Below are positions 43,806 through 51,869 of a DNA stretch of 64,000 nucleotides, piece by piece. The position numbers were made by a program, and so were the translations under genes. The stretch's first letter is position 1. Every line of letters starts with the position of its first letter. Source of the stretch: Hygrocybe punicea (taxonomy: Eukaryota > Basidiomycota > Agaricomycetes > Agaricales > Hygrophoraceae); contig OY744467.1 of NCBI GenBank assembly GCA_963556145.1, forward strand, positions 6,386,001 to 6,450,000. The letters run 5' to 3'. The notes beneath the pieces are model-generated. The model was not told where the DNA came from. It worked only from the letters and a program-made list of their open reading frames with translations, and made no database searches.

Positions 43806-44393
43806 CGCCGTTGCCACTGCTGCTGTTGCTGCTGCTGCTGGCCATCGCCATCATCGTAGCCTTGCTGCTGCTGCTGCCAGCACGCTGTTGTTGTCCTTGT
43901 TGGGTGGTGGTATGGTCACGGTGGTGTTGCTGCCACAGCTGCTGCTGCCGGCGTTGCTGCTGCTGCCAGCGTTGCTGCTGTGGCTGGCGTTGCTGCTGTT
44001 GCTGGCGCTGCTGCTGTTGCTGGCGCTGCTGCTGCTGCTGTCGTCGTTGTTGCCATTGCCGTTCCATCGTCGTTGTTGACGCTGCCGTTGCCGTTGCCAC
44101 CGCTGGTGGTGGTGTTGGTGGTGTTGTTGTGGCTGTCCCGTGTCCGTTGGCATTGCATTGGCGTTGGGATCCGTCGTGGTGTGCTCGCGATGTGGTCGCG
44201 GTTGAGTTTCCTGCAATAAATAATATTAGTAAAGTTAACAGACTTACCTGTGTTGATGACCCGTGATGACCTGTGAACCCGCCGGTTCGGGTCGCAGTGT
44301 TGCACGGGTCGCCAAAATGGCAACCCGGTACCCGCACCGGTCAGACCCGAACCGGCGGGTCACCGGGTTTACCCGGACCCATGTTAAACCTTA
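43328..44393 (-). mobile_element. Non-autonomous hAT-type element F with different termini
   Basis: It begins TAGGGTTTAACACAGG at 43328 and ends CATGTTAAACCTTA at 44393. Flanking 8-mers cccaccac (43320-43327) and gccaccac (44394-44401) match at 7 of 8 positions. The termini are unrelated to TAGTGTTGCC, and the subterminal repeats are CCCGGGT and not GGTTCGG. Yet the interior has the same layout: the 52-bp module (43561-43612), CTG triplets (43680-44150) and, on the minus strand, an intron at 44211-44247 whose downstream exon (GAAACTCAACCGCGACCACA) is nearly the same as in A, C, D and E. It is a chimaeric relative. Confidence 0.85.
43561..43612. repeat. 52-bp palindromic module, copy in element F
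   Basis: CCTCGCAAA and TTCGTGAGG flank the core TCAATAGA, within GTATCAATAGATAC. Length is 52 bp. Confidence 0.83.
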
Positions 44394-44401
44394 GCCACCA
44401 C

Positions 44402-45475
44402 GCCACCGCCAAGATGTCGCAAGTGCCAGCCGGCCTAATGGCATCGAAACACGAGCCAAACCAACAACCACGGAAATGAGGAGGAGGACGACAACTGCGA
44501 TGATTCGCACTGAGAACACCAACGGCCTCGAACAGCAGAACTAATGGTGGCAGACTGGGCAGGACGAAGGTAACGTGGAGGGTTGCCACCAGTGATGGCA
44601 TAGTCGATGGTGGCGGTGGCATTGAGATATCACCACCACAACCGCTGCTGTGGCCATCCACGTGACTTGACGGCAGCGGCGATCTGGACCGCGAAAATGA
44701 CGAAGGAAGTTGTGGGGATGTCTGAGATGACATCCCCACTGGCTTTATTGACGGTGGGATATTGGGAGGGCCGTGGGGGGCCCCAAGGGCGAAGGTGAGT
44801 ACCACCCTTTCCTACCTTTTCCCCCATGTACTAACCATTCCCGCCGCTCGTTCGGGGCCGGGAGCCCTCCGCCATCCATCCCCTTTTCATTTCCCCCATC
44901 CACCTCGCTTCCCAGCCCTTTTCTCGCTATGCATTGCCACCCCCCACTCCATTCACCCTTCCCCACCCCTCATCATCCATCCCAGCCCTCACTCACCTTC
45001 CAGTGCCCTTCATCAATTTCAGACCCCATCCAGCGCCTCTGCAAAGGTGAGTACCCACCCGTGCCCCATGTATCCTTATTTTTATTTCTCTTTTATTTGC
45101 TGTATTTTCATGTATATTAGTCTATCTACTAACATATGTCATATACAAAGATGTTGAAGAAATAGTGGCAGGTTGACAAATAAGTTGCCTAAGGGATGCC
45201 TGAGTCTCACGCCAGATATCTTAATTAATTAATTTGATTTAATTTTTCCCCACTATCAGCATCGCGCCGATCTTGATCCCCTTCTCATGCATTCTCTTAG
45301 CATAACCTTATGATTTCTTATTATATATATTTGCTCTTTACCAACAATTACTCGGCAGAGCTCACAGCTAAGGCTCAGCGGCCAGGTTCGGCTAAGGCTG
45401 GCCAGGTTCTGTTGCCATACGGTTGAGGCTTGACATGTTTGACATGTGGTAATACTTCTTATTTGTCATTGTTAG
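44402..45475. other. Stretch without a supported gene
   Basis: It contains two GTGAGTACCCACC-like splice donor copies (44793 and 45050) separated by a C-rich tract. This may be a decayed relative of the intron-bearing elements, but no termini were found. Confidence 0.3.
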
Positions 45476-46187
45476 TGTATTGCATGGGTACATGAACCCG
45501 TGCGGGTTTTTCCTACGGGTAGGCCCGGGTACGGGTACGGGTAGCCACATCGGGACCTGTGACAAACCCGTACCCGTGCCGCCGGGTACGGGTTTTCACG
45601 GGTTAGCTCACGGGTACTGTCACGGTCCCGTGACATATGATTTCCTTCAACAACAATGACACGGCAATGGGTGTGGGTGCCAGGGCACCCCAGGTAAGCA
45701 TTCTATTCATTTATTCATTGATTCTACTAACTACTTAAATACTTTTAGGTTTTTTTCCCGCACCCTCGCGCCAAACGAACGCGAACACGGCAACAGCAAC
45801 AAGCAGATGGGACGCAGCCGAGAACGGGGACAACCCAGGCCGACCATGACAGCAAGAATGAGGACAACGGGAATGAGGACGACGGGGTAAACGAAGACAA
45901 GAATGACGACGAACGCAACGACGGCGAGAACGGGAAGACGACGACAAAGCGGGAACGGCAACTACAACAATGGGAAGATGACAATGGGGGAACGGGACAA
46001 CAAGGACAACGGAGACCGGGACAAGAAGGACGATGGCAATGGGGACGACGACGGCAACGGGGACGACGACGGCAACGGGGATGACGACAATGGTGACGAC
46101 GAGGACAGTGATCACAGGAATGGGGACAGGGGCAACGGACAACAGAAATGAGGCGGACGCCCATGGGACGTCCCCAGCCCCATCCAA

Positions 46188-46239
46188 CCTCGCGAAAACA
46201 CGGAGCGCGTCAATTGACGTGCCCCCGTTGTTCGCGAGG
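46188..46239. repeat. 52-bp palindromic module, first copy in element I
   Basis: CCTCGCGAA and TTCGCGAGG flank TCAATTGA, with GCG/CGT next to the core. Length is 52 bp. TA follows the right arm. Confidence 0.9.
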
Positions 46240-46286
46240 TAGTGAGCATGCGCGGACGCCCATGGAAACTCCCCAGCCCCATCCAA

Positions 46287-46340
46287 CCTCGCGAAAACAA
46301 ACGGAGCGTGTCAATTGACGCGCCCCCATTGTTCGCGAGG
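46287..46340. repeat. 52-bp palindromic module, second copy in element I
   Basis: Perfect arms and core at 54 bp. It is separated from the first copy by a 47-bp linker also seen in element B, making a tandem unit of about 100 bp. Confidence 0.9.
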
Positions 46341-46436
46341 TACTTAGGATGGAATGTGGTGGGTACCTGCCAATAACGGGTATGGTGTGTGAGGTTCCTG
46401 GCACCAGTGCCCAGGTCCCCACCCCCCTGGCCAACA

Positions 46437-46489
46437 CCTCGCGAGTACGCAACCCCAACGTCAATTGACATTGGGCTGCATTCGCGAGG
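46437..46489. repeat. 52-bp palindromic module, third copy in element I
   Basis: CCTCGCGAG and TTCGCGAGG flank TCAATTGA, with inner arms CCCAACG/CATTGGG. Length is 53 bp. Confidence 0.88.
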
Positions 46490-46984
46490 TTGCAGGGGGT
46501 TCGAGACCTCACCGGTGACACCTCACCAGCACCCCACCACATTGTGGTGGGATACCCCCGGGTAACTAGGCGTACCCGGACCTGTACCCACCAGAACCCG
46601 TACCCATCGCCACGGGTACAGGTAAAGCCAGGTACAGGTATGGGTACACCCAGTTGTACCCGGGGGTTACCCGTGCCATTAACTAGTCATTGTAAGCTCT
46701 GGCAAACCTGCTTCATGCTGCAAGCAAGTTCACAAGTAACATTCAACCTGCGATGGCATGTGATTTATCCACCTCCAATCTAGGTTGATCCAGAGCAACC
46801 TGCATATCAACCAATCAACAGTTGAATGTTGTTTTTCAACCTGTTACTTGTCAAGTCTCAACCAGAGTGGACCTCACAGTGTATATAACTACAGGCAGTT
46901 ACATTGTAAAAATTACCCTACCAGTGCCGTCGTGCTATTGAGCTTGACAGCCTGCTGTTGTACACTCCACCACCAACATATCAA

Positions 46985-47035
46985 CCTCGAAAATACAGGC
47001 CCTTGTCAATTGACATGGCTGTCGTGTTTGCGAGG
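46985..47035. repeat. 52-bp palindromic module, left arm of element J
   Basis: CCTCGAAAA and TTTGCGAGG flank TCAATTGA. Length is 51 bp. Confidence 0.83.
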
Positions 47036-47451
47036 TAGATTGATGGGTGGTGGCCCCTCATCCAAGTCCAGGACAATGCCATTCGTCTTGGTCGTTATGC
47101 GTGTCGCTCTGGTCTTTTGTGATTACGTTGGTGTTGTCGTTGTCGTGATGGAGAAACGATAAGTCCAAATTATGTAATTCAAAAATTTCTCCATCACGAC
47201 ATTGATATGCTACGTCCAACATTGCGGACAACTTCACTGTGGACCACAATCAAGGCAAGGATGACGAAAATGCGTGAAGATGGCACAACAATGTGAACAC
47301 CAGGGCCAGCACCAGTGCTACCACTTCCAAAATCACTTCGTGAACATGGCCCTGCATTCCCGAGGCATCAAGATGGCGACGGGGGGGCGAGGATAGACAG
47401 GTGGAAGATGGCACCCAGGTGCCCATGGCTACCCCACCACCCACCAATTTA

Positions 47452-47502
47452 CCTCGCAAACACGACAGCCATGTCAATTGACAAGGGCTTGTATTTTCGA
47501 GG
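47452..47502. repeat. 52-bp palindromic module, right arm of element J
   Basis: CCTCGCAAA and TTTTCGAGG flank TCAATTGA. Length is 51 bp. It is the inverted partner of 46985-47035. Confidence 0.83.
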
Positions 47503-47730
47503 TTGATATGTTGATGGTGGAGTGTACAACAGAAGACTGTCAAGCTCAATAGCACGACGGCACTGGTAGGGTAATTTTTACAATGTAACTGCCTGTAGTT
47601 ATATAACAGAAATTAAAGCTGGTACAAATTGCGGAGGTTGCGCGACCTTGCGCAACCTGCGGAATAATAAATGTGCATGTGCAACGTCATAGTCCCATTA
47701 CATAAGTCTTGCGATGGCGACTCCGCCATT

Positions 47731-47762
47731 CCAAGGGTTTTCCTCATTGGGAAAACCCTTGG
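47731..47762. repeat. 32-bp perfect hairpin CCAAGGGTTTTCC
   Basis: Thirteen-base arms CCAAGGGTTTTCC and GGAAAACCCTTGG flank a TCATTG loop. The same hairpin motif forms both ends of the MITE at 51462-51746. Confidence 0.7.
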
Positions 47763-47774
47763 CATGACCAATTT

Positions 47775-48020
47775 TTCCAGCTTCCGTTGTTTCCACCCAT
47801 CGCTTTCCACTGTGCACGGCATGCTGCAATCCTCCGCACCTCGTTTGGACCAATACTTCCCAATCGCCTGCACCATCAATTTCCCCTCACACCCACCCCC
47901 AAGTCTTTTTCAATGGTTCCTGCACCTTCCACCCGCCGATTTTGACCACCCATGGCATGGCACAAGCCCCTGCACCTCGTTTGGCATCAAAACGACAGGC
48001 CGGGGCTGCCCAATTGCGCA
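47775..48020 (+). repeat. Two isolated units of the ~148-bp satellite
   Basis: Two diverged units contain CACGGCATGCTGCAATCC, CCGCACCTCGTTTGG and CGACAGGCCGGGGCTGCCC, matching the array at 50110-51035. Confidence 0.7.
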
Positions 48021-48419
48021 TCAGTCTACACTTTCTTATTTTGGCCTTGTGCTTATTTAATCAAGCTTATGCTTTTATCAATGGACTTAACCCGACTTAT
48101 CAAAGCTCTTCAAATGCTTTTTGCTTATTCAATTGGACTTGTGCTTTCGAGTTGATCAGTGGGAGCGCTGAGCATCAATAAGCAATTTCATGACTACGAT
48201 GGTCTATGTATTAGAATGAAAGGCACTCAATGTCTTCCATCCATACTCCCAGCCATGTTCCATTGTCTTTGTCGATGCTGTCATCGAGGCTGAGTGAGCT
48301 GTGAAAAAATTCTAAGTCCTTCCTTTGGCCATGTTTGGCATGGTTGAACTTAAGCTTCAAACACCATTCATCATTCACTCCGACTCCCTTCTTCAGGCCA
48401 CTCCTTCATGCCTGCTCCC

Positions 48420-48790
48420 CCCTTCCACCCACTCCCTCCTGCCACATTCCCCCTGGACCATGCTGCACTAGTAAGTATTAAAGTTTTACGTCTATTGTAT
48501 TCTAATAACTACATGACAAACATGACAACAACAGGGGTAACAGGTATAGCTGTGGTGTCAGCGTTGGCACCACCATCACCACCAGCAACGGCAGGCAACA
48601 AACATGGGTAAGGAGGGCAATGGTGGGTATGGCAATGGTGGCCAAGGTGGCCAAGGCCAGGGGCCCACTGCCAGCTAGGTATGTCCCCACTGCCCTTTTT
48701 CCACATCCACTAACACCTCCGTCAGTTACCTTGAGAACACAGGTGGATGTCAATTGACATGCGCCTTTCCTCGACAAGTGCGGCAACTGT
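48420..48790 (+). mobile_element. Decayed palindrome-bearing element K (partial)
   Basis: A donor GTAAGTATTAAAG at about 48472 and an acceptor ACAACAG near 48534 bound a short intron. It is followed by ACC/GGC-rich triplets (48540-48680) and a degenerate palindromic module at 48729. The order is the same as in the hAT-type elements. The termini are not recognisable. Confidence 0.45.
48729..48779. repeat. 52-bp palindromic module, decayed copy (element K)
   Basis: The left arm is CCTTGAGAA and the core TCAATTGA is exact, but the right arm is TTTCCTCGAC. Only core and spacing are kept. Confidence 0.55.
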
Positions 48791-48999
48791 GACACTGGGA
48801 TGACAATGGCATCGAGGAAGATTTTTTTTTTTCAGGAACATATTGCTGTGCACCCAGACGAGGCGCAGGCAGGGTTGTCACGCAACACCATCAAGAAGGT
48901 ATGCATTTTTTTATTATCCAAGAGCTGTTGATCGGTGACTCAGTGTTTAGTATTCGGCACATACCACCTTGATCAGAATGACCAGAAGACAATTCACTA

Positions 49000-49641
49000 T
49001 GCTAGAGGATCCCACTCCGTACCCCTGGCAGCTTCCTCTCGTGCATCTGGTCGACCTACATGAGCCTCCACTATTGAAGCTCCCCAGTCTGATCACAATC
49101 TGTCAACCCACGATCCCATAACCCAAGCTCACAGTGAGGATCTGAACCACGGAACTCTCATAGTTCTCATATTACTGGTTTTTCCAGATCTTCTCCAAAG
49201 TCCTCGCCAGCTTTCTCAACAAGTACTCGACCCACTACACCCACTGGATCAAAGCAACACCAACAGATTCATTCTGAGAATTCTGACACACCCCACCATC
49301 GTCTGAGCGGTTCCTCTACAAAGTCTGGCTCTTCAGTGCACTCACCCAGGCCGCCACCTTCTGTAGCCTCTACCAGTTTGGCATCAGTGTGAGTTTTGGT
49401 TTCTTGACTGGTCGTCAGATCATACTGACGAATTCCTTTATTTTTGTATTCCTATATTGCCACACGGAACGTGTTATTCATGCAGAAAACCGATGCAGCC
49501 TGGCAGGGGGCTTTTGTCCGTGCACTCCACCATTTTTCACCTAAATTGTTTCAAGTGCATGGTCAGTATCAAGCCTCTTGACTCAACAGCTACTTTACAG
49601 GATTGCTGCGATGTCATTGCGTCCAAATTTTTCCCCCACGG
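49000..49641 (+). pseudogene. LIM-domain RhoGAP (Lrg1/Rga1-type) fragment
   Basis: A Ser/Thr/Pro-rich linker (SSPKSSPAFSTSTRPTTPTG and following, 49190-49390) precedes a first LIM zinc finger in an exon at 49457-49560: CYSCRKPMQPG, then FHLNCFKCM. After an intron of about 40 bases (GTCAGT..TACAG) comes DCCDVIASKFFPH at 49600-49637. The Cys/His spacing and the ending ASKFFP are typical of the LIM domains of fungal Rho-GTPase-activating proteins. A TGA lies at 49061-49063, the frame shifts in the linker, and no AG is seen at the expected acceptor before the LIM exon. A solo LTR cuts the gene at 49642. Confidence 0.65.
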
Positions 49642-49804
49642 TGTAGTAGTTGTGCCTGTACTGTCACGTGACTGGATTCCCACGGTTCGTCGTGGTCAGT
49701 AGCTGATCTGATGTAGTAGACAGTTTCCATTCCAGTCTTTGCATGCTTTCCAGCTAGACTCCTTCAGAGAGTCCCTCAGCAGCCCCCGACCCTCTCCAAT
49801 GGAA
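49642..49804 (+). mobile_element. Solo LTR of the TRIM-like family in the LIM gene fragment
   Basis: It starts TGTAGTAGTTGTGCCTG and follows the order of the 12010-12170 LTR read in reverse complement: cacgtgac, ttcccacggtt, gtcagtagc, gatgtagtagacagt and cccccgaccctctccaa. It is more diverged than the pair at 9993/12010. It sits directly after the KFFPH codons of the LIM domain. Confidence 0.6.
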
Positions 49805-50100
49805 TGTTTGATGATGAGGGGATTGCGGTGAAGCTAGTACCACAATGTATATACCGTTATTTAGCCCAATAACAAATACTATCTTTTGTTACTACAATAT
49901 CTCGAAAAAGAAAGGAAAGAAAAAGAAAAAGCGGTACAGTTCTTTCAGGTTCTTTCGAGCTTTTTCAAGCTTAGAAAAGCTCCAGCCAGCTTAAATTAGC
50001 AGATCGACCCCGCTAATTTAAGCATGGCGTGCTTATTGCTTTTTGAACTTTTAAAGCTTTTTTGAGCTTAAAAAACCACAGAAAGATCTCAAAAGCAGAT
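49805..50100. other. Non-coding stretch with GAGCTT/AAGCTT-like short repeats
   Basis: It contains repeated AGCTTTTT and TTGAGCTT motifs at 49950-50090. No gene is seen. Confidence 0.4.
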
Positions 50101-50109
50101 GTGTAGATC

Positions 50110-51035
50110 TACTGATGCGCGCACCATCACATTGCACCCCCCACCTCCTCCAAGTTTTTTTCGGCGGTTCCTACTGCAACCACCCAGCAATTTCGACCAT
50201 GCACGGCATGGTACAAGCCACCACATCTCATTTGGGTTGAAATCGACAGGCTGGGGCTGCCTAATCGCCCGTGCTGTCACTCACCCCCCACCACCTCATC
50301 CAACATTTTTGTCGTTGGTTCCTGCAGCTGCCACCCCTGATTTCGAGCACACACGGCATCTTTTAATCCCCTGCACGTCGTTTCACATCAAAATGACAGG
50401 CCGGTGCCACCCAATCGTACGCACCATCACTTTGCCCCCCCCACCTCCCCCAAGTTTTTTGGGGCGGTTCCTGCTGCTTCCCCCCAGCAAATTCGACCAC
50501 CCATAGCACTTCTTAATCACCCACACCTCCTTTGGATCGAAAATGACAGGCTGGGGCTGCCCAATTGCCCATGCCATCACATTGTCCCCAGCCCCCCCAA
50601 GTTTTTTCGGCAGTTCCTGCACCTTCCAGCCACCGATTGCGACCACCCACGGCATGGCACAATCCTCCGCACCTCGTTTGGCCTGAAAACGACAGGCTGG
50701 GGCCTCCCAATCGCCCACGCCATCACATTGTCCCCCCCACCCCCAAGTGTTTTGAGCGGTTCCTGCTGCTTTCCCCCGGCGATTTCGACCACCCACAACA
50801 TGGTAGGATCCCCTGCACCTCGTTTGGCTTGAGCACGACAGGCTGGGGCTTCCTAATTGCCCACGCCATCAGGTTCCCCCCCCCACCTCCTCCAACTTTT
50901 TTTCGGCGGTTCCTGCTGCTTGCACCCGCCGGTTTCGACTGCACACGACACCTCTCAATCCCCCGCACCTCATTTGGACCAAAATCGAGAGGTGTGGGTG
51001 ACCCAATCGCACGCTCTGTCACTCTGCCCCCGGCA
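50110..51035 (+). repeat. ~148-bp satellite array, six units
   Basis: Six units are marked by GACAGGCTGGGGCTGCC-like text at about 50240, 50395, 50543, 50688, 50835 and 50985, spaced 145-155 bp. Each also has a C-run, AAGTTTTTTTCGGCGGTTCC, and GCACCTCGTTTGG. The long open frames on both strands are repeat artefacts. Confidence 0.85.
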
Positions 51036-51461
51036 GCGTCTATGCCATCCAAAACAAGGCAGCGACAGCGGCAGCAGCATGCCATGCATTCTCTGGGGGT
51101 GAATGCAAGCACTATTCTGACCCTAGGGAGGTAGAACGGTGGCAACACGGGGTGCACACGAAATGGTAATTCTCTCTCACACACCCTTTTACTGCAATAC
51201 AATGCTTCTCATCCAGTTTACCCATGGACCGGAACATTCCTAGCGAGGCTTTTGTGAAAGAGGCAGGAAGCGTGAAGCAGTAGAAGAGGATGAGGAATAA
51301 GTTATCTCAAAGGGATACGCAAGAAAATATACATGTATATTCTATTATCCGGATAAAACTAGGGTCAGGTCAAATGTTATAGCTATCATCCGGATATAAT
51401 TCACCCCAGGGTGAAAATTCATCTGGATATCAACTTTGCCAGTGTTGGACCATCATGATAT
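51036..51461. other. Stretch without a supported gene
   Basis: No coding region is recognised. Two copies of ATCCGGATA/TCTGGATAT lie near 51385-51430. Confidence 0.4.
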
Positions 51462-51746
51462 GAATGGTTTTCCCAATCTGGAAAACCCTTCAATTTTTCT
51501 CTTCAGTGGAAGGTCACATGACCTGACTCGAAAGATACATGATATTATAATATTTAATTTATTCACTCGGGATGTTTTTCCAAGACTAATCCAGCAGCAC
51601 ATGAGACAACAACATATATTAGAGTTTGTATGTGAAATAATCTCAGTCATAGGTACTATTTTTATATTATCAAAAATATTTTACAGTGTGACCAACAAAT
51701 TATTACATAATAACCATTCAAAGGGTTTTCCTGATGAGGAAAACCC
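51462..51746. mobile_element. Small MITE with hairpin ends
   Basis: The left end GAATGGTTTTCCCAATCTGG and the right end (complement of AGGGTTTTCCTGATGAGG) are inverted. Each end is itself a hairpin GGTTTTCC-N6-GGAAAACCC. The interior is AT-rich and non-coding. One isolated copy of the same hairpin lies at 47731-47762. Confidence 0.6.
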
Positions 51747-51869
51747 CAAAACAGATCACCTTCAGCCAATTCCAAACCTCACTCTACCTCAGCATTTCTT
51801 CACTCTGTCAATGCCATCGCCTCGCTTCCTCACTTGCACGACAATGCCCAGAAAGAACTAAAAGGCATC

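Larger units (their letters stand above)
45476..46686 (+). mobile_element. Palindrome-bearing hAT-like element I
   Basis: Its outer 17 bases (AGTGTATTGCATGGGTA / complement of TACCCGTGCCATTAACT) are inverted at 13 positions. Near-identical 10-mers tcattgttag (45466-45475) and tcattgtaag (46687-46696) flank it. Subterminal ACCCGTACCC and GGGTACGGGT repeats lie at both ends. Inside are a hairpin gggtgc-cagg-gcaccc (45675-45690) four bases before an intron donor (GTAAGC at 45694, TACTAAC branch, TTTTAG), GAC/AAC triplets, and three complete palindromic modules. No transposase is encoded. Confidence 0.7.
46882..47605. mobile_element. Element J: long inverted ends, each containing the palindromic module
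   Basis: The first ~170 bp (TATATAACTACAGGCAG onward) recur in reverse complement at about 47435-47605 with few differences. Each arm carries one 51-bp palindromic module. The 380-bp interior has GTT/GTC-rich sequence and no gene. The termini (TATATAAC / GTTATATA) differ from those of the other families. A target duplication was not identified. Confidence 0.75.

Noticed and set aside
50099..51134. Frames of up to 189 codons on both strands
   Set aside because: They follow the ~148-bp satellite and change frame between units. No domain is present.
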